NCBI RefSeq assembly: GCF_009184865.1
Contig: NZ_CP045096.1
Coordinates: 5,642,001 to 5,706,000, forward strand
DNA: 64,000 bases
DNA from: Streptomyces phaeolivaceus
GTDB lineage: Bacteria > Actinomycetota > Actinomycetes > Streptomycetales > Streptomycetaceae
Reading direction: 5' to 3'
Part shown: positions 34,907 through 43,151 of the stretch, one piece after another
Layout: each line of letters opens with the position of its first letter
Numbering within the stretch: the stretch's first letter is position 1
The notes under the pieces: model-generated
The model's input: only the letters and a program-made list of their open reading frames with translations
The model's database searches: none
What the model was told of the DNA's origin: nothing
Position numbers and translations under genes: made by a program

Positions 34907-37519
34907 ATGAGCGATACGTTCGACCGCCGCCCAGTCGACGACCCGTCCGTCACGGCCTCCGGAGCGGGGTCCGTCGCGGCGCGCGGGGACGTCGGCCTCG
35001 CGCAGACCGGGGCGGGGTCGTTCGGTGTGCACATCGACAACGCCACGCTGCTGTCGGCGGAGAGCTTTCCCGCCGCGGCTTCCGTCCACTGCCCGCAGGG
35101 TCTCGGCAACCTTCCGTCCCGCGCGCCTCTCTTCGTCGGCAGGGACCACGAACTCGGCCTCCTGGACCAGGCGTTGGTCAATCCCGGGGAGGCGGTGGTG
35201 CATGCGGTGCACGGCCTCGGCGGTATCGGCAAGTCGATGCTCGCCGCCCGCTGGGCGACCCTTCGCGGGGCGGAGTACGCGCCGGTCTGGTGGATCACCG
35301 CGGACAGCCGTGCCGCGCTCGACGCGGGCCTGGCGGCCCTGGCCGCGGCGCTCCAGCCCACGCTGGTCACACTGCTCCCGCAGGAACAACTCGGCGAGTG
35401 GGCCCGGCAGTGGCTGGCTTCCCACACCGGCTGGCTGATCGTCCTCGACAACGTCTCCGATCCGGCCGATGTCGAGCACCTCCTCGCCCGTGCGACCTCG
35501 GGCCGGTTCCTGATCACGAGCCGACGGTCGACCGGCTGGCGGAGCATGGCGCGGGAGGTGCCGCTCGATGTGCTGTCCGAAGAGGAGGCGGTCGACCTCT
35601 TCACCCGGATCAGGGGCATGGATCCGGACACGGCCGCACTCTGCGAGGAACTGGGACATCTCCCGCTGGCGGTCGCCCAGGCGGCGGCTTACTGCGTGGA
35701 AACCGGCTGCGCCGTACGCGAGTACCTGGACGACCTCGCCGCCTATCCGGCCGAGATGTACGAGGCCACGGACGAGGGCGGTGACCATCAGCGCGCCGTG
35801 GCCCGTGTCTGGCACATCACCCTGGACCGCCTCGCGGACGACCCGCTCGCGGTACGGATCCTGTTGATGCTCGCCTGGTACGCGTCCGAGGGGATTCCCC
35901 GCTCCCTGCTCGCCGCGCTCGGGACACCCCCGGCCGTACGCCGGGCCCTGCGCCGCCTCGCGGCACACAGCATGATCACGCTGCACGACGACACCGTTTC
36001 CGTGCACCGGCTGGTGCAGGCCGTCTCGCGTACGCCGGGGCAGGACGATCGTCACCGTCATGCCGACGCGATCACGGCGGCGCGGGGGGACGCGATCGCG
36101 GCACTGGCGGGGCTGATCCCCCAGGACGCCGATGCTCCGGAGGCCTGGCGGGCCGTACGGGCGGTGCTGCCGCACGTCGAGGCCCTGGCCGGGCACGGGC
36201 TGCCGGGAGCCGGTGCGGGGACGGCCGGGAGCGGTACGGAGACGGCCGGGACCGGTGCGGAGGCCGATCTGTACGTCGACACCGCCCGTCAGCTGGCGTT
36301 CTCCGGCACCCGTGCGGCGGCGCGGGCAGTCGTGTTGCTGGAGCGGGCGGAGGAGATACACACGCGAAGTGCCGGTGCCGAGGCTTCTCGGACGCTGGAG
36401 ACACGGATCGACCTCGTCCATGCCCGGAAACGGTCCGGCGACCTCGAACAGTCCGTTCCTCGCGCGGAGGCGGTGCTGGCCGACTGCGTGCGGGTGTTGG
36501 GCGAGCGACACCCCGTGACGCTGACGGCGCTCATGCGGCTGGCCAAGTCGGTCGGTTTCAGGGGGGACTCCGGGCGTGCCAAGGAACTCCTGGAGGAGGT
36601 GGTCGCGGGCCGGAGATCGGAATTCGGAGACCGGCATCCCCGGACCCTGGAGGCACGGGGCTTTCTCGCCATGGAGTTCCGGGACCACGGCGACCTCGTG
36701 TCGGTCCGCCCGAGGCTGCAACAGGTGTACGACGACTGCGTCGAGTACCTGGGCGCGGAACATCCGGTCACGCTGTCGATCCAGGGCGACCTCCTGGTGA
36801 TGTCGCCGGGATCGCGCATGCTGGAAGGGCCGCTGGGCGAGGCGCTGGTGTCCGCCTCGCTGACCGACCCCGGCCTCGACTTCGCCGATCTGATGAGCCG
36901 ATTCGACTCGGTGACCCGGTCCACCGGACTTCAGGGGCTCAAGACGGCGCTGGGATCGGAGGGGGACGTGCGGGCCGCCAAGGAGTACGTCGCCACCCAC
37001 GAGCGGGTGTACGGCAGCGACCATCCGAAGACCCTGACCGCGAGGATGTCCCTGGTCCAGGCGTACGCCTCCACCAGGGACGTCGGCCGGGTCTCCGCGG
37101 TTCTGGAGCAACTGGTGTCGGACGCCACCCAGGTGTTCGGCGGGGACGACGTCTTCGTCACCGGTGTGAACGCCATCAGAAGCATCGTCGACGCGGTCCT
37201 GTCCGAGGGCCTGGTGGACAGCGGCGAGGCCGACGATCCGGGCGCCGGAGGAGCGGAGCGCGAGGAGCTTCACCAGGGCTCCGGGGCCGAGCGCGGGCGG
37301 GACCCCGAGACCCTGGCCCGGCTGGGCGATCTGTACGGTTCGGTGCGCGAGAGCCTCGCCTCCGGCAAGTGGGACGTCGTCAGCTTCGCCGAAGCGGCGG
37401 TCGGCATGCTGAGAGTGGCGGGCGGGGCCGGTACGGCGACGGACACGGCCGGTACGGCGACGGGCGGGGCGGATGAGACGGACGGGACCGCCGACACCCG
37501 TACATCGGAAGAGAGTTGA
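34907..37519 (+). CDS. STAND NTPase: N-terminal motif, NB-ARC, TPR repeats
   Basis: The 870-residue protein starts at ATG 34907. Residues 15-35 contain VTASGAGSVAARGDVGLAQT, a short Gly/Ala motif shared with the next two genes. The NB-ARC-like NTPase (about 80-330) has P-loop GLGGIGKSMLA with Lys109, Walker B WLIVLDNVSD, sensor FLITSRR and GHLPLAVAQAAAYC (GLPL). The winged-helix region ends VHRLVQAVSR. The C-terminal 450 residues are TPR-like (SGDLEQSVPRAEAVLADCVR, GERHPVTLTAL, RHPRTLEARGFLAMEF). The architecture is that of bacterial NLR-like sensors. It probably oligomerises on ligand binding and signals through its N-terminal motif. Confidence 0.85.
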   Translation: MSDTFDRRPVDDPSVTASGAGSVAARGDVGLAQTGAGSFGVHIDNATLLSAESFPAAASVHCPQGLGNLPSRAPLFVGRDHELGLLDQALVNPGEAVVHAVHGLGGIGKSMLAARWATLRGAEYAPVWWITADSRAALDAGLAALAAALQPTLVTLLPQEQLGEWARQWLASHTGWLIVLDNVSDPADVEHLLARATSGRFLITSRRSTGWRSMAREVPLDVLSEEEAVDLFTRIRGMDPDTAALCEELGHLPLAVAQAAAYCVETGCAVREYLDDLAAYPAEMYEATDEGGDHQRAVARVWHITLDRLADDPLAVRILLMLAWYASEGIPRSLLAALGTPPAVRRALRRLAAHSMITLHDDTVSVHRLVQAVSRTPGQDDRHRHADAITAARGDAIAALAGLIPQDADAPEAWRAVRAVLPHVEALAGHGLPGAGAGTAGSGTETAGTGAEADLYVDTARQLAFSGTRAAARAVVLLERAEEIHTRSAGAEASRTLETRIDLVHARKRSGDLEQSVPRAEAVLADCVRVLGERHPVTLTALMRLAKSVGFRGDSGRAKELLEEVVAGRRSEFGDRHPRTLEARGFLAMEFRDHGDLVSVRPRLQQVYDDCVEYLGAEHPVTLSIQGDLLVMSPGSRMLEGPLGEALVSASLTDPGLDFADLMSRFDSVTRSTGLQGLKTALGSEGDVRAAKEYVATHERVYGSDHPKTLTARMSLVQAYASTRDVGRVSAVLEQLVSDATQVFGGDDVFVTGVNAIRSIVDAVLSEGLVDSGEADDPGAGGAEREELHQGSGAERGRDPETLARLGDLYGSVRESLASGKWDVVSFAEAAVGMLRVAGGAGTATDTAGTATGGADETDGTADTRTSEES

Positions 37520-37561
37520 CCGTACGTCAGTGATCGGCTCTTATCGGACGAAACTCTCCAC

Positions 37562-38056
37562 GTGAGCCTGCGCGACCGCCACAATGTCCTCATGACACTG
37601 AAGCCATGGGCGTGGGCCGGTCTCGCGACCGCCGGGGTGGGCACGGCCACGTTGGTCGGGTTCGCCTTCGTCGATCTGGGCTCGGCGGATCAGATGGCCA
37701 GTGTGGTGGGCGGATCCGCAGGGGTCATCGGGCTTGTTCTTGCCGCGATCGCGCAGTTCGGCGGATCGTCCGCCCCTCCGGCCCCTCCGGCCCCGACCCC
37801 GGCGTCGGCCCCGACCCCGGCCCCGGCCACGCCCCCGAATGTCGACGCGTCCGGCACCGGCGCGATCGCGGCCGGCGGCAACATCGGCTCGGCCTCGACC
37901 GGGGGTACGACACCACCGCCCGCGCCCGCGCCCTCGCCGACCCCGCCCGCCACCACCCCGCCCGTCGCCCCCGGCCCGAACGCGAACGTGAGCGCCTCCG
38001 GACCCGGCTCCATCGCGGCGGGCGGTGACATCGGCTCGGCGTCCACGGGAATCTGA
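37562..38056 (+). CDS. Two-helix membrane protein with duplicated signalling-like motif
   Basis: The protein has 164 residues from GTG 37562 (ATG 37592 is an alternative). Two hydrophobic helices (AWAGLATAGVGTATLVGFAF and MASVVGGSAGVIGLVLAAIA) are followed by Pro/Ala-rich spacers holding two copies of one motif: VDASGTGAIAAGGNIGSAST (about 93-112) and VSASGPGSIAAGGDIGSAST at the C-terminus. The same motif is near the N-termini of the flanking STAND proteins. The start and stop codons of this gene and the next adjoin (38056), so they are coupled. It is likely a membrane effector or anchor recruited by the STAND proteins (inference). Confidence 0.75.
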   Translation: MSLRDRHNVLMTLKPWAWAGLATAGVGTATLVGFAFVDLGSADQMASVVGGSAGVIGLVLAAIAQFGGSSAPPAPPAPTPASAPTPAPATPPNVDASGTGAIAAGGNIGSASTGGTTPPPAPAPSPTPPATTPPVAPGPNANVSASGPGSIAAGGDIGSASTGI

Positions 38057-39312
38057 TGTCTGATGGAGGCCGAGCCGGAGGGGGAGACGGGGCAAGGGCG
38101 TCGGGTGAGAGGTCGATCGCGGCGGGCGGGTCGACCGGCATGGCCTTCACCGGGGACCACGCGGCTCCGAGGTTCGCCGTCCGGGTCACGCCCCCGCTGC
38201 CCGCGGAGGCGTACGAGCTGCCCGAGCGCCCGGCCCGGACGGTCAACCTCCCGGAGAGGGTACGGCCGTTCGTGGGCAGAGAGCGTGAACTCGCCGCTCT
38301 GGACGCCACGTTCACGAACGGCGAAGGAGCGGTCGTCCGGACGGTGCACGGCTTGGGTGCCGTCGGTTGGTCGGCCCTGGCCGCCCACTGGGCCGCGGAG
38401 CGGGCGGACGCGTACAACCCCGTCTGGTGGATCACGGCGGAGACCGAAGCGGACCTGGACACGGGCCTGGCCGACCTGACGGTCGCGCTCCAGCCCGCGC
38501 TGGGCGACCTGCTGTCCCGGAAGGCGCTGCGTGACCTGGCCGTACGGTGGTTGTCCACGCACGAGCGCTGGCTCCTCGTCCTGGACAACGTCTCCGACCC
38601 GGCTCCCGTGAAGGCGCTTCTCGGCCGCGTCCCGGGCGGCCGGTTCCTGATCACGACCCGCCAGGCAGCCGGATGGGAGGAAGCCGGGGAGACGGTCCCG
38701 CTGGACGTGCCGGACCTCCCGGAAGCGGTGGAGATCTTCGAGAGCGTCCATGGCGACCCCGCCGACAGCGGATCGGCGGCCGAGACCGACGCACTCTGCC
38801 GCGAACTGGGATGTCTTCCGCCGGCCGTGCGCCAGGCGGCGGCGTACTGCCGGGAGGCGGGCATCACTCCAGGGCGGTATCGGGAGCAACTCGCCTCCCA
38901 CCCCGCGCAGTATCCGACCCAGGCGTCGGAGGGCGGACGCGCCCTCGCGAAGGTGTGGCGGGTGACCCTGGACCGGCTGGCCGGCACACCGCTCGCGGGG
39001 GAGATCTTCCGCGTGATCGCCTGGTGGGCGTCCGACGGAATCCACCGGTCGTACCTGGAGCCGCTCGGCAGCCCACCGGAAGTGACCGAGGCGATACGCC
39101 GACTGGCCGCGTACAGCATGATCACGCTGCGCGGGGACGAGATCTCGGTGCACCGACTGGTGCAGGCGGTGGCGAGAACAGCGGATCCGGCGGATCCGCA
39201 CAGGCGACCCGAAGCGCTGGCGCCGCGAAAGCGCGGCGGCGGTGCTGAGCGCCCGAGCCAACGACAAGATGTCGTCGCCGAACGAGACCCCGAGAAGCGG
39301 GAAAGGCGGTGA
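38056..39312 (+). CDS. STAND NTPase lacking the P-loop lysine and TPR region
   Basis: The 418-residue protein carries ASGERSIAAGGSTGMAFTGD near the N-terminus (the shared motif) and an NB-ARC-like region closely resembling the 34907 protein (LLVLDNVSDP, GGRFLITTRQ, GCLPPAVRQAAAYC). Its P-loop reads GLGAVGWSALA, with Trp105 in place of the catalytic Lys, so ATP binding is doubtful. After VHRLVQAVAR the sequence turns into an unrelated Arg/Glu-rich tail and stops, with no TPR domain. It may be a decayed paralogue or a regulatory pseudo-NTPase. Confidence 0.75.
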   Translation: MSDGGRAGGGDGARASGERSIAAGGSTGMAFTGDHAAPRFAVRVTPPLPAEAYELPERPARTVNLPERVRPFVGRERELAALDATFTNGEGAVVRTVHGLGAVGWSALAAHWAAERADAYNPVWWITAETEADLDTGLADLTVALQPALGDLLSRKALRDLAVRWLSTHERWLLVLDNVSDPAPVKALLGRVPGGRFLITTRQAAGWEEAGETVPLDVPDLPEAVEIFESVHGDPADSGSAAETDALCRELGCLPPAVRQAAAYCREAGITPGRYREQLASHPAQYPTQASEGGRALAKVWRVTLDRLAGTPLAGEIFRVIAWWASDGIHRSYLEPLGSPPEVTEAIRRLAAYSMITLRGDEISVHRLVQAVARTADPADPHRRPEALAPRKRGGGAERPSQRQDVVAERDPEKRERR

Positions 39313-39427
39313 ATCCTACGAGTACAGCCCCGCTCAGCTCCTGGCCTTGCACTTGGTGGGGCTCCATCTCCTCACCGGGGATCTCCGGCAAGCCCTGCGC
39401 ATGAACCAGATGTTCGCCGACGACTGA
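39269..39427 (+). CDS. Small ORF, possible TPR remnant
   Basis: A 52-residue frame from ATG 39269 (MSSPNETPRSGKGG) overlaps the end of the truncated STAND gene in another frame. Its second half, SPAQLLALHLVGLHLLTGDL then RQALRMNQMFADD, looks like one or two TPR helices. It may be the frame-shifted end of the STAND gene or an independent small protein. The evidence is weak. Confidence 0.35.
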   Translation: MSSPNETPRSGKGGESYEYSPAQLLALHLVGLHLLTGDLRQALRMNQMFADD

Positions 39428-39624
39428 TTGAGTGAGCTGCTCCGCACACCGGATCAGTGATGCCTCCCTCACGGATCGCCTTCGCTGCTGGCATCCGCCC
39501 TGTTCCCGGGTAGCGTGTCCTCGCGGCTGCTCGGACGCGGCCGCAAACACATACGCACGTCAGTCACACGCAACGCTCTGCCCGCCCCCGCCCCCGCCCC
39601 CGACCAGGAACCGGACCCAGTGAC

Positions 39625-40560
39625 GTGACCGTTCTCCTGCTCCTTCTCGTCGCCGTGGCGCTGACCGCCGCGGTGCTGGGCCCCCGTGCGCTGCTGAAGG
39701 CGGTGTGGCCCGAGCGGGAACCCGTGGTCGCGCTGTGGGTGTGGCAGTGCCTGGTGGCGGCGGCGCTGCTGAGCTGTCTCGCGGCGCTGGTGCTGGGCGC
39801 GGCGGCGGTGTTCGAGACGGTGCGTACGCACGCCTTCGCGCCCGCGCCCCCGGCCGTGACCGCCGCGTACGACCTCACGGCCGCGCCGCCCTGGACGGCC
39901 GTACTGACGCTGGCGCTGGCCCTGGGGGCGGCGTGGAGCGGGGCGATGCTGGCCCGGGAACTGGTCGAGGCGCGGCGCCGGCGGCAGCTGCGCCGTGCGC
40001 ATCTGCGGGAGCGCGCCCCCGACCTCCCGGCGGGCCTGCCGCAGGCGAAGGGGCCGCTGCTGGTGCTGGAGGACGAGTACCCCGACGCGTGGCTGATGCC
40101 GGGCGCTCCGCCCCGACTGGTCGTCACCACGGGCGCGTTGGGCAAGCTGAGTGACCGTCAGCTGGATGCCGTGCTCGCCCATGAACTTGGCCACGCCCGT
40201 GCCCGCCACGACTGGCTGCTCCACCTCTCCACCGCCCTCGCCACGGGTTTCCCGCGCATCCCCCTCTTCGCCCACTTCGCCGACCAGACCCACCGCCTGG
40301 TCGAACTCGCCGCCGACGACACGGCCTCGCGCCGCTGCGGCCACCTCACCACGGCGCTCGCCCTCATCGAGCTCAATCAGCACCGGGGCGTGCTGAGCTG
40401 CTCCAACACCCGCCGTCTGCTGGGCGACCGGGTGGAACGGCTGCTGGAACCGCCGCCCCGCCTGGACCGCACCCACCGCGCGGCCACCACGACCGCCGCC
40501 GCGCTCCTGGCCCTCCTCCCGCTGCTGATCGCGTTCGCCCCGGCGCTGGGGACGCTCTAG
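39625..40560 (+). CDS. M56-family (BlaR1-like) membrane metallopeptidase
   Basis: The 311-residue protein starts at GTG 39625. It has N-terminal hydrophobic helices, a cytosolic zincin domain with HELGH (His186, Glu187, His190) and the third ligand region VELAADDTASRRCG, then a C-terminal helix. This fits the M56 family, common beside BlaI-type regulators in Streptomyces, but no BlaI gene is adjacent here. It shares its stop with the convergent hydrolase gene in the palindrome CTAG. Confidence 0.88.
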   Translation: MTVLLLLLVAVALTAAVLGPRALLKAVWPEREPVVALWVWQCLVAAALLSCLAALVLGAAAVFETVRTHAFAPAPPAVTAAYDLTAAPPWTAVLTLALALGAAWSGAMLARELVEARRRRQLRRAHLRERAPDLPAGLPQAKGPLLVLEDEYPDAWLMPGAPPRLVVTTGALGKLSDRQLDAVLAHELGHARARHDWLLHLSTALATGFPRIPLFAHFADQTHRLVELAADDTASRRCGHLTTALALIELNQHRGVLSCSNTRRLLGDRVERLLEPPPRLDRTHRAATTTAAALLALLPLLIAFAPALGTL

Positions 40561-41363
40561 GCGACGCCGCCGAGGAACTCCAGCAGGGCGCCCGTCAGTT
40601 CGGCGGGCGCGTCCTCCTGGACGAGGTGTCCCGCCCCGGCGATCGGGACGAACCGCGCCCCCGGAATCCGGTCGGCCAGCTCCCGCCCCTTGGCGATCGG
40701 GATCCAGCCGTCCGCCTCGCCCCAGCACACCAGCACCGGAATGCCGATCTCCCCGTAGCGTTCCTGGATCTCGTCCGTGTGGGCCTGGTCCGCCTGGGCG
40801 ATCTGCCGGTAGAAGGCGGGCTGACCGTCCTCGCCGAGCCATGGCTCCACGAGCCGGTCGAGAACGGCCGGGTGCAGACCGGGACCACTCGCGGAACTCA
40901 CGTACTCCCTCGCCAGGGCCCGGTGCAGCGCGGGCGGCAGCTGTTCGAAGACCTCGGCGTGGCGGCCGAGCAGCCGGAAGGAAGGGGAGCCCCAGGGGGC
41001 GAGTGCCACGGGGTCGACGAGGGCGAGGGCGCGGTAGCGGGCCCCGTGCAGCAGACGCGCCCGCAGCGACACGGCTCCACCGAAGTCATGGGCCACCACC
41101 AGCGGCTCGTCCAGCCCCCAGTGCGCCAGCAGCTCGGTGAAGACCCGCCCCTGCGCGGCCAGGGACACGTCCTGCCCGGCTGCCTTCTCCGACGCCCCGT
41201 ACCCGGGCATGTCCCACACGAACACCCGGTACCGGCCGGTCCCGGCCAGCCCGCGCGCCACGCCCCGCCAGACGTACGACGAGAAGGGCGTGCCGTGCAG
41301 CAGGACGACCGGCTCCCGGCCGGGTTCCCCGACCACACCCCACCGCACGTCCCCGGACGACAT
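40557..41363 (-). CDS. Alpha/beta-fold hydrolase
   Basis: The 268-residue protein starts at ATG 41363 (MSSGDVRWGVVGEPGREPVV). It has the oxyanion region VVLLHGTPFSS, a DFGGAVS segment at the nucleophile elbow (VVAHDFGGAVSLRARLLHG) where Asp replaces Ser as in dehalogenase/epoxide-hydrolase relatives, and a late CWGEADGWIP acid plus GAGHLVQEDAP His. It is likely a haloalkane-dehalogenase- or epoxide-hydrolase-like enzyme. Its start codon lies exactly where a STAND-gene fragment on the other strand begins, so its original upstream region may be lost. Confidence 0.88.
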   Translation of the reverse strand: MSSGDVRWGVVGEPGREPVVLLHGTPFSSYVWRGVARGLAGTGRYRVFVWDMPGYGASEKAAGQDVSLAAQGRVFTELLAHWGLDEPLVVAHDFGGAVSLRARLLHGARYRALALVDPVALAPWGSPSFRLLGRHAEVFEQLPPALHRALAREYVSSASGPGLHPAVLDRLVEPWLGEDGQPAFYRQIAQADQAHTDEIQERYGEIGIPVLVCWGEADGWIPIAKGRELADRIPGARFVPIAGAGHLVQEDAPAELTGALLEFLGGVA

Positions 41364-42465
41364 CCCCAGGGCGTATCTGACGGGGATCGGCGGCGAGTTG
41401 GAGGTGACCGAGGCCGTACGGCGGCTGGCGGCGCACAGCATGATCACGGTGCGCGGGGAGCTGCTGTCGGTGCATCGGCTGGTGCAGGCCGTGAGCCGGG
41501 CGGGGGAGCCTCAGGAGGTGATCGCCCGCCGGGACCATGCCGTGGCGATGCTGGTCCGACACCAACCGGATGCCCTCGTCGACATCGACGAGGGACGGCT
41601 GTGGGCGATCCATGTCGAAGCCCTCGGCGAGTGTGTAGAAGAGGAGTCCGACACCGAAGCCCTCACGTCGCTCTTCGCCCAGGCGGCAGCGCTTCTCGCG
41701 CACGGATACTCCCGGAGGAGCGTCGCGCTGGCCGACCGGTTCGGGCGAGCCGTCGCGAGCCATCCGGAATGGGAGGCCGGGGACCTGGTGCGCCGTACTC
41801 TGCTCCCCGTCTACACCCTCAATGGTGAACCGAGCCGAGCGGTCCCTCTGGCCGAGTACCAGCTGGGCTTGAGGAAGGCGACGCTGGGTGAGGGGCACCC
41901 GAAGACGATCGAGGCGCTCATCTCGCTCGCGAAGGTCGTGCGGTACGCCGGCTCCGAACGCGCTCGGAGCGTGGCCGAGCAGGCGGTCGAGACCGCGACC
42001 GGCGCCCTGGGGCCGGATCACCTGCTCACGTTCAAGGCCGAGTCGACTCTTCGAGACATCACCGAGCAACGATTGGATGTGCCCGCCCTTGAGACCCTGC
42101 TCAAGAGGGCGACCCGGCTGTTCGGTGCGGACCACATTGTGAGCACAGAGCTGCGGTACGAACTTGTCGTCGCGTTGGCCGGTGCGGGAGAACCGGGCCG
42201 AGCGGCAGCGCTGGCGGAGATGGCCGCTCGGCGTTGCGGAGCGGTCCTCGGAGCCGCCGATCTGCGGACACTGTCCTTCCGGGTGATACATCTCAGCCTG
42301 GTGGCGCAGACGGGCGACATCGCCCGTGCCCGTGAGCTGCTACCTCAGATCGTTGCCGACTTCAAAGGGCATTTCGTTCAGGAACCGGACGATCGTGGCC
42401 TGCTCGGTCGAATCACCCTCATGTTCGACGAGTTGGTGGACCTGATATCCGGCTTCCCAGCGTGA
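41356..42465 (+). pseudogene. STAND NTPase remnant: winged-helix/TPR part only
   Basis: From about 41356 the frame reads DDIPRAYL, then VTEAVRRLAAHSMITVRGEL and SVHRLVQAVSR, matching the region after the NTPase domain in the two upstream STAND genes. About 330 residues of TPR-like helices follow (GEPSRAVPLAEYQLGLRKAT, LGEGHPKTIEALISLAKVV). The NTPase domain and start codon are missing. In-frame GTG 41404 or ATG 41440 could allow translation of the fragment. It appears to be a tandem paralogue whose 5' half was deleted. Confidence 0.75.
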
Positions 42466-42616
42466 TCGAGCCCTTGCTCAGCGTATTTGTACGACCCCTG
42501 CCTCCCCGCTGTACGTCCCCTGCACAGCCCCTAACCGGCGTCACGCGAATCTTGAGTCACTTCCACCGCACAGGACGCGGAGGGAGTGACACCCCCACGC
42601 CGCACGGGAGATCGCG

Positions 42617-43117
42617 ATGACCAGGAAGAACCGCATACGCGCCGCCATCGTCACGGCCGCCGCAGTCGTCACCGCAGGTACGGTCACCGCCGGTGTCAGC
42701 ACGGCCGGGGCCGAGGCCGCGCCGAAGAAGCCCTCCAAGAAGGAGATCGCGGCCCTCTTCGACGGCTGGAACAAGACGCTGCAGACCGGCAGTTCGAAGA
42801 AGGTGGCGGACCGCTACGCGAAGGACGCGGTGCTCCTGCCGACCGTCTCCAACAAGATCCGCACCGACCGCGCCGGCATCGTCGACTACTTCGGCCACTT
42901 CCTGGAGAACAAGCCGGTCGGCAAGAAGACCAAGACGATCATCAACGTCCTGGACAGCAACTCCGCCATCGACGCCGGCTCGTACTACTTCATCCTCACC
43001 GACCCGAAGACCGGCGAGAAGAAGCGGGTCGACGCCCGCTACACCTACGAGTACGAGAAGCGGAACGGCGTGTGGAAGATCGTGAACCACCACTCGTCGG
43101 CGATGCCCGAGGGCTGA
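42617..43117 (+). CDS. Exported SnoaL/CaMKII-association-like protein
   Basis: The 166-residue protein starts MTRKNRIRAAIVTAAAVVTA, a signal peptide with cleavage near AGAEA. The mature domain (ALFDGWNKTLQTGSSKKVAD, VLLPTVSNKIRTDRAGIVDY, WKIVNHHSSAMPEG) matches the NTF2/SnoaL-like fold of SgcJ/EcaC and CaMKII-association-domain families. An extracytoplasmic binding or enzymatic role is possible. The ligand is unknown. It converges on the histidine kinase gene. Confidence 0.85.
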   Translation: MTRKNRIRAAIVTAAAVVTAGTVTAGVSTAGAEAAPKKPSKKEIAALFDGWNKTLQTGSSKKVADRYAKDAVLLPTVSNKIRTDRAGIVDYFGHFLENKPVGKKTKTIINVLDSNSAIDAGSYYFILTDPKTGEKKRVDARYTYEYEKRNGVWKIVNHHSSAMPEG

Positions 43118-43151
43118 ACCCCCAGATCGTGGCTGAGCCACACCCCCCGGC

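Noticed and set aside
34025..37273. A 1082-residue minus-strand frame opposite the first STAND gene
   Set aside because: It is a G+C-driven shadow of the STAND and DUF5063 genes. Codon bias and motifs support the plus strand.
37516..37550. Promoter TTGACC/TATCGG ahead of the two-helix membrane protein
   Set aside because: The spacing is 20 bp, too long for a standard promoter. The gene may simply be read from the STAND transcript.
41137..41355. Extension of the third STAND gene upstream to a start at 41137
   Set aside because: This part of the frame is antisense to the alpha/beta hydrolase and has no STAND similarity. Homology begins only at about 41356.
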